Assembly: GCF_001514265.1 (NCBI RefSeq)
Contig: NZ_KQ948994.1
Span: 296,368-360,367, forward strand
Reading direction: 5' to 3'
DNA length: 64,000 nucleotides
DNA from: Streptomyces resistomycificus
Lineage (GTDB): Bacteria > Actinomycetota > Actinomycetes > Streptomycetales > Streptomycetaceae
Position numbers and translations under genes: made by a program. Under the pieces are notes generated by a model. It was not told where the DNA came from. It saw nothing but the letters and a program-made list of their open reading frames with translations, and searched no databases. Of the stretch, positions 7,569 to 15,836 are shown one piece after another (within the stretch, counting starts at the first letter, position 1; every line of letters begins with the position of its first letter).

Positions 7569-8174
7569 TCACTCGACGCGTCCGTAGCGGCGCGCCAAGC
7601 TGTAAGGACTCGCTCATGCGACACCCCCCGCATTCAGTACTTTTAGTCAGTGACGCTTCGGTCGCACTCGTCCCGAGCGCGGTCCTGCCGGTGGTCTCGG
7701 CCCGGGAAGCCACGGCCGCATGCACGGTGGGACACACTGTCACCAGCCGGTGGATCAGCGGTTTTCGGAGCTTCGAGCCGATCAACGACCGTGTCGCCGA
7801 AGAGCAATCCCGCTCGAACCGTACAAATCCCGCGGCCAGTAAGCGTGCTAAGCGGCCGACTACTCGGACGCGCACGCCGTCTGCCGGAAGCCGATGCCGG
7901 CAGGACCACGCTCCGAGCCACCGGGCGTCGGCGGTCAGCGCGGCGCCGCGGTGACGAAGGGAATCGCACTCCTTCGTCGACCTGGGCGTGAAGTGGTCCG
8001 ACGACCACGAGCCGTCCTGCTCTGAACCGGACCTTGCACGCGCGGGACCGCTCCTGCGGTCCCTCCCTGAACTCAGCCTGCGACGGCACAGCCGCCGTGC
8101 AGTGCCTCGGTCAGCGCGCCCCTTGGCGCGCCCTCCATCCGTAAGGCCCCATCGAGAGAAGGAAACCCGCACTC
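7569..8174. other. 606-bp non-coding leader before the GH6 gene
   Basis: Open frames exist on both strands, but none has a recognisable motif, a convincing ribosome site or a start context. I see no tRNA or IS ends. It separates the weak CebR box from the GH6 start, so the GH6 mRNA either has a very long leader or uses a promoter inside this stretch. Confidence 0.5.
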
Positions 8175-9938
8175 ATGAGTTACAGCAGGACATCGCTGCT
8201 CGCCGCCCTGGCGCTGGTCGCCGGGACGACGGGGACGGCGCTCCTCGTCGGCCAGGCCGGCGCTGCCACCTCGGCCGTTCCCTGCACCGTTGACTACAAG
8301 GTGCAGAGCCAGTGGGACACCGGCTTCACCGCCGCCGTCACCATCACCAACAACTCGGCCGCCAAGTCGAGTTGGTCGGTGAAGTGGTCGTACTCCGGCA
8401 ACCAGAAGGTCACGAACGGCTGGAACGGGAAGATCAGTCAGAGCGGTGCCGACGTCACCGCCGCCAACGAGAGCTACAACGGCGACCTCGCAAGCGGTGG
8501 CTCGGTCAGCTTCGGCTTCAACGGCTCCTACAGCGGCACCAACAGCGTGCCCGCCACGTTCACGCTCGACGGCGTCGCCTGCAACGTCGACAGCGGTGGT
8601 GGTACCGGCGGTGGCACAGGTGGTGGTACCGGAGGTGGCACTGGTGGTGGTACCGGAGGCGGCGATGGCGGTGGCGGCACCGGCAGCCGCGCTGACAACC
8701 CCTACACCGGCGCCAAGGTGTACGTGAACCCCGAGTGGTCCGCCAAGGCCGCCGCCGAACCGGGCGGCAGCAGCATCGCCGATCAGCCCACCGCCGTCTG
8801 GCTCGACAGAATCGCCGCGATCAACGGCGTCAAGGGCGGAATGGGACTGCGCGCCCACCTCGACGAGGCCCTGAAGCAGAAGGGCTCCGGTGATCTCGTC
8901 GTCCAGATCGTCATCTACGACCTGCCCGGCCGCGACTGCGCCGCCCTCGCCTCCAACGGCGAGCTGGGGCCCAACGAGCTCGACAAGTACAAGTCCCAGT
9001 ACATCGACCCCATCACGTCGATCCTGTCCGAGTCCAAGTACGCGGGCCTGCGGATCGCCACCGTCATCGAGCCCGACTCGCTGCCCAACCTGGTCACCAA
9101 CGCGGGCGGGACCAACACCACCACCGACGCCTGCGTGAACATGAAGAGCAACGGCAACTACGAGAAGGGCGTCAGTTACGCCCTGGACAAACTGGGCGCC
9201 ATCCCCAACGTCTACAACTACGTCGACGCCGCCCACCACGGCTGGCTCGGCTGGGACAGCAACCTCGGCCCCGCGGTGCAGCAGTTCCACAAGGTCGCGA
9301 CGACGAACGGCGCGAGCGTGAACGACGTGGCCGGCTTCATCGTCAACACCGCGAACTACAGCCCGACCAAGGAGCCGTACCTCAAGGTCACCGACTCGGT
9401 GAACGGCCAGACCGTACGACAGTCGAAGTGGGTGGACTGGAACCAGTACGTGGACGAGCAGTCCTTCGCCCAGGCGCTGCGCGACAAGCTCGTCGCGGCC
9501 GGATTCAACTCCGGCCTCGGCATGCTGATCGACACCTCACGCAACGGCTGGGGCGGCTCCGCCCGGCCCACCGGCCCCGGATCGCAGACCTCCGTGGACG
9601 GCTACGTCGACGCCAGCCGCATCGACCGTCGCATCCATGCCGGCAACTGGTGCAACCAGAGCGGCGCGGGCATCGGCGAACGGCCGACCGCGGCTCCGGC
9701 CGCCGGCATCGACGCCTATGTGTGGGTCAAGCCGCCGGGGGAGTCGGACGGCAACAGCGCCCCCGTCCCCAACGACGAGGGCAAGGGCTTCGACCGGATG
9801 TGCGACCCGACGTACGGAGGCAACGCCCGCAACGGCAACAACCCCCCGGGCTCGCTGCCGAACTCACCGCTGGCCGGGCACTGGTTCTCCGCCCAGTTCC
9901 AGCAGCTGGTGAAGAACGCGTACCCGCCGCTGTCGTGA
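8175..9938 (+). CDS. GH6 cellobiohydrolase with N-terminal CBM2
   Basis: 587 residues. A signal peptide (1-31, AGA-ATS) is followed by a CBM2 (about 35-138, opening VPCTVDYKVQSQWDTGFTA), a Gly-Thr linker of GGGT repeats (about 140-170) and a GH6 catalytic domain (about 173-587). The signature IYDLPGRDCAALASNGE holds D254, and IEPDSLPN holds D301; these match the D175/D221 catalytic pair of T. reesei Cel6A. LIDTSRNGWGG (451-461) is the third GH6 signature. The long loops closing the tunnel favour an exo-acting, processive enzyme releasing cellobiose from the non-reducing end. AGAAGGAAA lies about 12 bases before the ATG. It works with the neighbouring GH12 endoglucanase and is probably under CebR. 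Confidence 0.93.
   Translation: MSYSRTSLLAALALVAGTTGTALLVGQAGAATSAVPCTVDYKVQSQWDTGFTAAVTITNNSAAKSSWSVKWSYSGNQKVTNGWNGKISQSGADVTAANESYNGDLASGGSVSFGFNGSYSGTNSVPATFTLDGVACNVDSGGGTGGGTGGGTGGGTGGGTGGGDGGGGTGSRADNPYTGAKVYVNPEWSAKAAAEPGGSSIADQPTAVWLDRIAAINGVKGGMGLRAHLDEALKQKGSGDLVVQIVIYDLPGRDCAALASNGELGPNELDKYKSQYIDPITSILSESKYAGLRIATVIEPDSLPNLVTNAGGTNTTTDACVNMKSNGNYEKGVSYALDKLGAIPNVYNYVDAAHHGWLGWDSNLGPAVQQFHKVATTNGASVNDVAGFIVNTANYSPTKEPYLKVTDSVNGQTVRQSKWVDWNQYVDEQSFAQALRDKLVAAGFNSGLGMLIDTSRNGWGGSARPTGPGSQTSVDGYVDASRIDRRIHAGNWCNQSGAGIGERPTAAPAAGIDAYVWVKPPGESDGNSAPVPNDEGKGFDRMCDPTYGGNARNGNNPPGSLPNSPLAGHWFSAQFQQLVKNAYPPLS
8597..8684 (+). repeat. GGGT-coding linker repeat inside the GH6 gene
   Basis: Imperfect tandem 12-base units of the type GGTGGTGGTACC/GGCGGTGGCACA encode (GGGT)n between CBM2 and GH6. 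Such tracts change length easily by slippage. Confidence 0.7.
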
Positions 9939-9958
9939 CCTGCTGACGCGGTGTGTGA

Positions 9959-10007
9959 CCGCCGGGGTCGGTCCGGCTCGGCAGGGCCGAGGGACGGATC
10001 CCGGCGG
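9959..10007. terminator. Bidirectional hairpin between GH6 and the PhyH pair
   Basis: Imperfect long stem, outer arms CCGCCGGG / CCCGGCGG with inner GTCC/GGAC and CTCGG/CCGAG pairs, in the 135-bp convergent gap. Confidence 0.55.
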
Positions 10008-10073
10008 ATCCCACGCTCCCTGGTCGGGAGAACGACCGCTCGGTCCACCTGTTCAGGCCTTCTAAAAGGACGA

Positions 10074-10412
10074 TTACGGAAGCCCTGCGGCCATGTCGAC
10101 GATCCGTTCGAAGAAGAACTCGTGCTTGAGGAAGGAGACGTCGTACTCGTGGCCCGGATACGGCGGGATCAGCTGAGCTGCCTGGATCAGCCGCCAGCCG
10201 TCCCGCAGCGCCGCCACCCCCGACTCGTAGGGCGGTTCGTCGCTGTCGCCCGTGGTGGGTGAGGTGCGCCCGGTGCCGTCGTACTGCGACCAGCCCACGA
10301 CGTGGGAGTCCAGGGCGGAGCTGGCCAGGTACAGCACCAGCACCTGCTGCCGCAGCACCGGGGTGAGCTCCGCCTGGGGGGACTGGGCACGGGACATGGG
10401 TTCGCTCGTCAT
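10074..10412 (-). CDS. Small uncharacterised partner of the PhyH oxygenase
   Basis: 112 residues; I do not recognise the family. It is soluble, starts MTSEPMSRAQSPQAEL, and has an aromatic C-terminal half (PPYPGHEYDVSFLKHEFFFE). ATG 10412 overlaps the TGA of the upstream oxygenase (ATGA), so translation is coupled and the two proteins are likely made in equal amounts. That suggests a subunit or chaperone for the oxygenase, or a second step on the same substrate. Longer in-frame starts up to 10607 lie inside the oxygenase gene and are not needed. Confidence 0.65.
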   Translation of the reverse strand: MTSEPMSRAQSPQAELTPVLRQQVLVLYLASSALDSHVVGWSQYDGTGRTSPTTGDSDEPPYESGVAALRDGWRLIQAAQLIPPYPGHEYDVSFLKHEFFFERIVDMAAGLP

Positions 10413-11224
10413 ACCGCGGCCTCCTGCGGACGGTTGGAGACCCGGGTCACCCAGTAGTCGATGTCGAAGGAGTCGTCGCCGGTCAGTGCCCGCCACAGCA
10501 GGATGCGGTTGTACCGCTCCAGCCGTCCCGTGGCCGGCTCGTACCAGGGGAACGTCACGTCCAGTTCCCGGGTCACCTGCGGGTCGTCCAGATCCGAGGT
10601 GTCCCACAGGCGCTGTTGGCGGGCCGTGGGGTTGAAACGGATCTTGAACATGTAGCGGACCGTGTCGCTGTTGTTGCGCCTGCCGGCGTGCCAGAGCCCG
10701 TGGTGCAGAAACACCACCGTACCGGCCGGGCAGACCAGCCGGGACTGGCCGCGCAGGTTCTGGTAGCGGCCGGTGTCGGACTCGTTGATGCGCCGCAGAT
10801 GGCTTCCCGGCACGCTGAGAGTGCCGCCCATCTCCAGCGTCACCGCCTGCGGGTAGTACATCAACTGCACGTCGAAGGCGTCCGGCCGGACGTCGATGAC
10901 GGCGTCCCCGTGCAGCGGCTGCGCGTCCCCGCCACGGGGCTCGCGGACGTGCACGAAGTGGTGGTCCACCGTCGGCGCCCGGCCCACCAGACTGTGCAGG
11001 GCCCCCGCCACCCGTGGAACGTCCAGCAACCTGCGGACGAACGAGTCCGCCGCGTATGCCTCGGACAGCGGCGTCCCGTACGGCACCGGCGGCACCCCGT
11101 CCGCGAGCACCGTCAGGCCTTCGGCGTTCATCTCCGCCGGGACCACCGCGTCCAGGCGCAGCGACCCCTGCGCCACGAAGCGCGCCATCTCGACCGAGCT
11201 GAGCAGTTCCTGCCTCTTCTCCAT
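10409..11224 (-). CDS. Phytanoyl-CoA dioxygenase (PhyH) family Fe(II)/2-oxoglutarate oxygenase
   Basis: 271 residues. The double-stranded beta-helix core holds the iron triad: H105 and D107 in QPLHGDAVID and H179 in HHGLWHAGRR. A downstream Arg (GRR or the RYMFKIRF segment) would bind 2-oxoglutarate. GGTLSVPGSH between them is typical of PhyH. These enzymes hydroxylate small metabolites or lipids using O2 and 2-oxoglutarate; the substrate is unknown. ATG 11224 is chosen because the text before it is Pro/Arg-rich and non-coding; the ribosome site is weak. It is divergent from the AraC gene at 11370, about 145 bp away, which probably regulates it. Confidence 0.8.
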   Translation of the reverse strand: MEKRQELLSSVEMARFVAQGSLRLDAVVPAEMNAEGLTVLADGVPPVPYGTPLSEAYAADSFVRRLLDVPRVAGALHSLVGRAPTVDHHFVHVREPRGGDAQPLHGDAVIDVRPDAFDVQLMYYPQAVTLEMGGTLSVPGSHLRRINESDTGRYQNLRGQSRLVCPAGTVVFLHHGLWHAGRRNNSDTVRYMFKIRFNPTARQQRLWDTSDLDDPQVTRELDVTFPWYEPATGRLERYNRILLWRALTGDDSFDIDYWVTRVSNRPQEAAV

Positions 11225-11369
11225 GACCGCCACGCTAGGCACCGCCCGCCGCTCGTCGCGTGGGTCACGTTCACCCTCCACTGGTCGATTCTCACCATGA
11301 AGACCGGCAAGGGGACGCAGACGGCGAACCCGGTGCGCGCTCACGGGCGTCGTGGTAGAACACGTGCCC

Positions 11370-12224
11370 ATGCACACGGTCCTCGTCCATCTCGACGAGC
11401 CTCCCACTCTCGCCGCCGTCGGCATCGGCGTGCACGGCCCCGCCGGCCAGGTGGACCAGTTCCTGCTGCCGGATCTGTGGCAGCTCCACCTCTACGGTTA
11501 TGAGGCCGACCTGATGGTGAACGGAACCCCGCACGCGATCCGCCCCGGCAGGGTCAGCCTCGTTCCGCCCGGTACAGAGGTCCGCTATCGCTACCGGGGC
11601 CGCTCCGAACACTTCTACGTCCACCTGCGCCTGAGCTCGTCCGGCACGCCCCGCAGCGTCCCGGTGATCCAGGACGCGGGGCCGGAACTGGCCTTGCTCA
11701 CAGCGCAGTTGCGGCAGGCACTGGCCGTCTGGCCGAATACGGCGGCACGGGCGGCGGCCGAGGTGTGGGCGGCGCTCTGGCGGGTCGCCCATCTCGCCCC
11801 GCCGACGACACGGGACACCCAGGCCGCCCATCCCGCGGTCGCGGCGGCGGTGGCACTGATCGAGGCCCGGCTGGCCGAGCCGCTGACAGTGTCCGAGATC
11901 GCGAAGGCGGCGGGCGTCTCGCACAACCACCTGACCCGGCTGTTCCGCGCCGCCACCGGGGAGACGGTCGTCGGCTACATCCGAGCCCGGCGGATGGAGC
12001 GGGCGCGCCACTTCCTGCGGGCCACCACGCTGACCATCCCCGCTGTCGCGGCCTCCGTCGGAATTCCCGACCTGCAGGCGTTCAACAAGGCCTGTCGCCG
12101 TGAGCTCGGCGCCGCCCCGCGCAGCATCCGAGCCGCCCAGACCACTGGGGACCACGTCCGGCCCGTGACCCAGCAAGGGTCCGGGGCCGTACCCGGCCCA
12201 GGGGCGACAGGCTCGGGCGGCTGA
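11370..12224 (+). CDS. AraC-family transcriptional regulator
   Basis: 284 residues from ATG 11370 (a GTG at 11352 is also in frame). The N-terminal half is a cupin-like sensor domain: LWQLHLYGYEADLMVNG, RPGRVSLVPPGTE, HFYVHLRL. The C-terminal half carries the two AraC HTH motifs: EPLTVSEIAKAAGVSHNHLT and the second ending SVGIPDLQAFNKACRRELG, closing with PRSIR. Cupin-sensor AraC proteins usually respond to sugars. It stands divergent from the PhyH pair and directly upstream of a decayed beta-galactosidase, so it may once have controlled either. The last 25 residues are low-complexity. Confidence 0.85.
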   Translation: MHTVLVHLDEPPTLAAVGIGVHGPAGQVDQFLLPDLWQLHLYGYEADLMVNGTPHAIRPGRVSLVPPGTEVRYRYRGRSEHFYVHLRLSSSGTPRSVPVIQDAGPELALLTAQLRQALAVWPNTAARAAAEVWAALWRVAHLAPPTTRDTQAAHPAVAAAVALIEARLAEPLTVSEIAKAAGVSHNHLTRLFRAATGETVVGYIRARRMERARHFLRATTLTIPAVAASVGIPDLQAFNKACRRELGAAPRSIRAAQTTGDHVRPVTQQGSGAVPGPGATGSGG

Positions 12225-12249
12225 AGCAGAGTCGCTTCCCGCAGGAAGA

Positions 12250-12571
12250 TTCGACACTACGGTCGCGTCGACATCCCGATCATGGAGACCCACGGCTTCG
12301 AGCACGCCGACGAGCGCCGGCAGCGCAACCCTTCCGGCGACTCGCGCGGCACGACGCCTTCATGGACCGCGTCGTCCGAGGAATGGTCGCCCGTGGAGTG
12401 GTTCGGGGCGCGGCCCCGGTGAGGCCTACCCGGGGTTCCCGGCAGGCGGACCGCGTCGGTCGCCTCCGCGTCACAGTGGACGAGATGCAGACGCCGTACG
12501 TACGCCCGCAGGACAAAGGCAACCGTACGGACGTCCGCTGGGCGGCCATCGGCGACGGCGCCGGCGGCGTA
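12250..12571 (+). pseudogene. Decayed GH2 beta-galactosidase (LacZ-type)
   Basis: Three pieces of a LacZ-like GH2 enzyme survive in order. METHGFEHAD (12282-12311) matches the ETHG motif of the catalytic barrel. After a frameshift near 12352, DAFMDRVVRGMVAR continues the segment that normally precedes the acid/base NE motif. Then, after a large deletion, VDEMQTPYVRPQDKGNRTDV (from about 12479) is the conserved entry to the C-terminal small-chain domain. The nucleophile region and over 600 codons are missing. The AraC gene just upstream may have been its regulator. Confidence 0.6.
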
Positions 12572-12664
12572 ATGCCGCGCCACCGGCTGGAGCTCGGACC
12601 AGCCGGCTTCACCTTCGAGCTGACGCAGCTCGGCCCGGAATGACGCCGAGAACGCCATGCCTCA

Positions 12665-12895
12665 CTACTCGATGTAGCCGGTGTCGGGGTCGACCTGCGA
12701 GAGGAAGTCCCGGATGGCCTCCTCGAGATCGGCCCTGCCGGCCTGTGTCGGAGGGTGGCTGGCGGACATGAACCCGTACTGAGGGTCGGGCCCGGTCAGC
12801 CAGGTGAAGTGGTAGGTGCCCGGGCTGTCGTCCGGCTGCCTGACCTCGAACTCCTCCCCGTCGACCGACATCCGCAACGGCTCGTCCGCCGACAT
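12665..12895 (-). CDS. Small conserved-looking hypothetical protein
   Basis: 76 residues, MSADEPLRMSVDGEEF..., acidic and soluble, with no signal peptide or membrane segment. The text VRQPDDSPGTYHFTWLTGPD is codon-biased like a real gene and resembles short Streptomyces orphan proteins, but I cannot name a family. ATG 12895 is preferred to a GTG at 12934 because the first 13 extra residues are basic and the ribosome context is no better. It stands alone between the beta-galactosidase remnant and an empty stretch. Confidence 0.6.
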   Translation of the reverse strand: MSADEPLRMSVDGEEFEVRQPDDSPGTYHFTWLTGPDPQYGFMSASHPPTQAGRADLEEAIRDFLSQVDPDTGYIE

Positions 12896-12910
12896 CACGA
12901 CCTGCTTTCC

Positions 12911-13264
12911 CTTGTCCCGGAGGTGAGAGCGCACCTGGCCTCAACTGCACACGTGCCACGATCACATGCGTGTCTGGATCACCCTACGGTGAGGACGGCC
13001 GACTCCGCGGCGGCCGGCACCGCCCCACACGGACGAGACGATGCCGGCCACGTTGCTCAGTCCGGCAAGCTCGATGACCTCGTCGCCCCGGTGGTGGGGG
13101 ATGCCGGGGGTGTGCGAGAGAGCCGTCAGGTGGCTGACCGCGGTACCACTCGGACGCCTTTCGCAACGGTGGTTCGACGCGAGACCCGACCCGCGGGGAC
13201 CCCGATCGCACGCGCATGACCAAGGGCTCGGTGAGACGCGAAGGTGAGATGCGCAGCGGACACG
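12911..13264. other. Intergenic stretch without a recognised gene
   Basis: About 350 bp upstream of the small hypothetical gene. An unbroken minus frame reads SHTPGIPHHRGDEVIELAGL and looks mildly protein-like but has no start, ribosome site or known motif; it may be another gene scar. Confidence 0.4.
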
Positions 13265-13299
13265 CGGGCGACGGCCGGCGCGAGGCCGGCCGTCGCCCG
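13265..13299 (-). terminator. Strong terminator after the xylanase-deacetylase operon
   Basis: Perfect 15-bp stem CGGGCGACGGCCGGC / GCCGGCCGTCGCCCG with a GCGAG loop, 76 bp beyond the deacetylase stop. Confidence 0.8.
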
Positions 13300-13374
13300 C
13301 GGGCGTGTCGCCGGGGCGATCTCTCATGGTGACGCGCACGGGTCGTACAGAGGGCACTGTGCCCCCACGACCTG

Positions 13375-14067
13375 TCAGGGGGCCACGGCGCGGCCGGTCT
13401 GCGGGGAGATCCTGCCGGCGCACAGGCCGCGGGCGGCCAACCCCTGTGCGATACGTGGGAGCGCGGCCCGCGAGTTGGCGGACCAGTCGTGCATGAGGAT
13501 GATCTGACCGTTGCCGAGTCGCCCGGCGGCCTGCACGATGGCATCCGCGCCGGCGCCGTTCCAGTCCTGGGAGTCCACGTCCCAGATGATCTCGGTCAGA
13601 CCGTACCGGGCCGTGACCGCCTTGACCGTCGAGTTGGTCTCGCCGTACGGCGGCCGGAACAGCTTCGGCGTGCCGCCGCCCGCGGCCGCGATCGCCTGCT
13701 GGGTCCGGGAGATCTCCGAGTCGATCTGTGACTGGCCGAGCTGGGTCAGGTGCGGGTGCGTGTAGCTGTGGTTGCCGACCCACATGCCGGCGTTGACCTG
13801 CGCCTGCACGCGGGAGGGGTTGGCGGCGGCGTACTGGCCCTGGTTGAACATCGTGGCCCGCAGTCCGTTCTGCGTCAGAGCGTTGAGCAGGGCCGGTGTG
13901 CTGCTGGACGGGCCGTCGTCGAAGGTGAGGCCGACGTACCCGTTGCAGGCGGCTGCCTGTGCCGGGGCGGCGTTGGCGGTGAGCGTGCCCGCGGCGGCCA
14001 GCGCGACGGCGGCGAGTGTCGTCGTCAGGGGGCGTGACGCGGGACGTGTCCGCGGCCTGGTGCTCAT
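13375..14067 (-). CDS. axeA: Secreted CE4 polysaccharide deacetylase (acetylxylan esterase, AxeA-like)
   Basis: 230 residues with a signal peptide (1-39, PAQA-AACNG). The NodB-homology CE4 domain shows all five motifs: TFDDGP (base D50, metal D51), HSYTHPHL (metal H100 and H104), RPPYGETN, DVDSQDW and ILMHDW (H193). It removes acetyl groups from xylan so that the coupled xylanase can cut. ATG 14067 overlaps the xylanase TGA (ATGA). S. lividans axeA likewise follows xlnB but carries an extra C-terminal binding module; here the protein stops at the end of the catalytic domain. A chitin-oligosaccharide substrate is possible by fold, but the operon favours xylan. Confidence 0.88.
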   Translation of the reverse strand: MSTRPRTRPASRPLTTTLAAVALAAAGTLTANAAPAQAAACNGYVGLTFDDGPSSSTPALLNALTQNGLRATMFNQGQYAAANPSRVQAQVNAGMWVGNHSYTHPHLTQLGQSQIDSEISRTQQAIAAAGGGTPKLFRPPYGETNSTVKAVTARYGLTEIIWDVDSQDWNGAGADAIVQAAGRLGNGQIILMHDWSANSRAALPRIAQGLAARGLCAGRISPQTGRAVAP

Positions 14068-14735
14068 GCCGCCACCGTGATGTTGGAGCTGCCGCTGCTC
14101 TGGTAGCCCTCGGTCGCGAGGATCATGTAGTAGCTGAAGCTGCCGAGGCGCATTCCCGCTCGCGCCCATGCGTCGAAGTGGTTGCCGGTGGTGATGGTGC
14201 CGCCGGTCCTCTTCGACTGGCGGACGCTCCAGTACTGGTTGAAGGTCTTCGTGCCTTCGACGGAGGGGGCGTTGTAGCGCGTTGTCTGGTAGATGTCGTA
14301 CGTGCCGCCGTCGCTGGTGACGGTGCCCTTGTACGTTCCCGTAGGCCGGTAGGTGCCCCAGTTGTCGACGACGTAGTACTCGACCAGCGGGTTGGACGTC
14401 CACCCGTAGAGGCACAGGTAGGCGTTGCCGGAAGGGCTGAAGGAGCCCGAGTAGGCCACGGTCCGGCGGCTGCCGTTGCGCCAGCCCTTGCCGGCGACGA
14501 AGTTCCCCGTGTTCCGCCAACTGGTGCCGTAGTTGCCGCCGGAGCCCAGGTTCATGGAGACCGTGCCCTGCGCGTCGGTCCAGAACGAGTAGTAGAAGCC
14601 GTTGTTGGTGCCGGTCTGGTTCGTGGTGACGACCGTGTCGGCATGAGCCGTGCCGGGCAGAGCCAGCGCGGTCGTGGCCCCCAGCATCATGGCGCAGGCC
14701 TGCCTGCGGCTCGGCTGTGCAGGTATGAGGTTCAT
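14064..14735 (-). CDS. xlnB: GH11 endo-1,4-beta-xylanase (XlnB-like, catalytic domain only)
   Basis: 223 residues. The signal peptide (about 1-33, PGTAHA-DTV) contains SRRQACAMML, a twin-arginine-like motif, so Tat export is possible. The GH11 jelly roll spans 34-223: nucleophile E119 in NPLVEYYVVDNWG and acid/base E209 in MILATEGYQSSGSS. The mature text follows S. lividans XlnB, which ends in a xylan-binding module that is absent here; XlnC also lacks one and is Tat-exported. ATG 14735 has GGAGGA nine bases upstream. It cuts internal xylan bonds outside the cell and is coupled to the deacetylase by an ATGA overlap. Two copies of an inverted 11-mer upstream probably mediate xylan-responsive control. 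Confidence 0.93.
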   Translation of the reverse strand: MNLIPAQPSRRQACAMMLGATTALALPGTAHADTVVTTNQTGTNNGFYYSFWTDAQGTVSMNLGSGGNYGTSWRNTGNFVAGKGWRNGSRRTVAYSGSFSPSGNAYLCLYGWTSNPLVEYYVVDNWGTYRPTGTYKGTVTSDGGTYDIYQTTRYNAPSVEGTKTFNQYWSVRQSKRTGGTITTGNHFDAWARAGMRLGSFSYYMILATEGYQSSGSSNITVAA

Positions 14736-14826
14736 GGGCGGGATTCCTCCGTCTTCCACGGGGCGGGGCTTGGTCGAACAGTGTTGACCTGCCCCCGTCA
14801 AGCGTCAAGACTTTCGCCCTTGATTA

Positions 14827-14837
14827 CGAAACATTCG
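14827..14837. promoter_or_regulatory. Putative xylanase operator, copy 1
   Basis: CGAAACATTCG, 92 bp upstream of the xylanase start; the exact reverse complement recurs at 14956-14966. Confidence 0.5.
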
Positions 14838-14955
14838 TGAAAGGTGCGCTGTGCGTGAGCGCGATAACGCCTGGTGAAAGCCCTCTTGGGCGTACGGATG
14901 CCGCCGTACAAGTGATGTTCACTCAGCAAAGATCAAATATGTGAGGTCACGGCTT

Positions 14956-14966
14956 CGAATGTTTCG
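14956..14966. promoter_or_regulatory. Putative xylanase operator, copy 2 (inverted)
   Basis: CGAATGTTTCG, the exact reverse complement of copy 1, 119 bp between facing ends. It is followed by GAAAGGG and lies 221 bp upstream of the xylanase start. Confidence 0.5.
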
Positions 14967-15067
14967 AAAGGGTTCCGGAACGACGGGCGTCGAGTAGGGC
15001 CCGTTCGTGTCCGCACCGCGCAGACGATCGCCGAACCGCCGGACACCGGACCGGTGCTCATCGCGAA

Positions 15068-15102
15068 ACGGCTCCGCCCCCCGGGTGGGAGGGCGGAGCC
15101 GT
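15068..15102 (-). terminator. Hairpin after the GlsB-like gene
   Basis: 12-bp perfect stem ACGGCTCCGCCC / GGGCGGAGCCGT, 24 bp after the stop. Confidence 0.7.
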
Positions 15103-15125
15103 CGTACGGGTGAGTGGGGGCGGGA

Positions 15126-15395
15126 TCAGGTACGGCGGCGGTTTCCGGTGAAGACCCGGTACAGGGCGAGGAGGATGATCGAGCCGACGATGGCTGCGAT
15201 CCAGGTGGAGATGTCGAAGAAGCCGTCGATGGAGTCGACGCCGAAGATGACCTTGCCGAGCCAGCCGCCGAGGAGGCCTCCCGCGATACCGATGAGCATC
15301 GTGATGATGATGCCGCCCGGGTCCTTGCCCGGCATGAGCGCCTTGGCGATGAGGCCCGCGAGCAGACCGATGAGTATCCAGGCGATGATGCCCAT
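15126..15395 (-). CDS. GlsB/YeaQ/YmgE-family small membrane protein
   Basis: 89 residues with three hydrophobic helices. The first is MGIIAWILIGLLAGLIAK, the second the glycine-zipper GGIIITMLIGIAGGLLGGWL, the third WIAAIVGSIILLALYRV, with a short basic tail. This is the transglycosylase-associated / stress-response family seen in Gram-positive envelope stress operons. ATG 15395 has GGGGAG upstream; the longer frame to 15464 lacks one. It is monocistronic, with its own terminator. Its exact role in the membrane is unknown; induction by envelope or general stress is likely from family behaviour. Confidence 0.85.
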   Translation of the reverse strand: MGIIAWILIGLLAGLIAKALMPGKDPGGIIITMLIGIAGGLLGGWLGKVIFGVDSIDGFFDISTWIAAIVGSIILLALYRVFTGNRRRT

Positions 15396-15675
15396 GATTG
15401 TCTCCCCTACCTGGTCGTATAAAGGCTGTGTTAGCAACCGTCTGTACCGAGTCGGAGATTTCAAACGCAGCGACTGTCACGGGTTCGAATGCGGCCGGTT
15501 CCGCAGCCGCCCGAACGGCAGGCCGCTCGGCGTTCCCCACACGATCGGCCGGGCTCTCCCGCGGGCGTGGGATCCGCTACCTCGCGACCACGGCCCGCCT
15601 GCCTGCCACGGTATGTCGGGCGGCAGAGGGGCGGGCTCTTCGAGCTGAGCGGCGCGGCCGGGGCGCGAACGTCCC

Positions 15676-15708
15676 GGTGCGGGGTGCGGGGTGCGGGGTG
15701 CGGGGTGC
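15676..15708. repeat. Tandem 7-mer GGGGTGC repeat
   Basis: Four full copies of GGGGTGC preceded by a partial one, with degenerate copies out to about 15742, in the 441-bp gap between the GlsB-like and cyclophilin genes. That gap otherwise shows no gene. Confidence 0.85.
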
Positions 15709-15836
15709 GAGGACCGGGGTGCGGGGTCCTTGGACCGGGGTGCGTTGGTTTGGGGAGGGAGGACCGGCCCGAGCGGGGGGATGCGCGGCCAGACCAGCCT
15801 GCGTCGAGCCGGTCCCGCCGCCCGGGGGCGGAGGTG

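Noticed and set aside
7616..7954. 112-codon plus-strand ORF in the GH6 leader
   Set aside because: No ribosome site, compositionally arginine/threonine-rich and without motifs; overlapping minus frames are equally open.
15465..15520. tRNA-like T-loop text (GGGTTCGAATGC) near the GlsB-like gene
   Set aside because: The flanking bases do not form a T-stem, and no anticodon or acceptor stems can be drawn.
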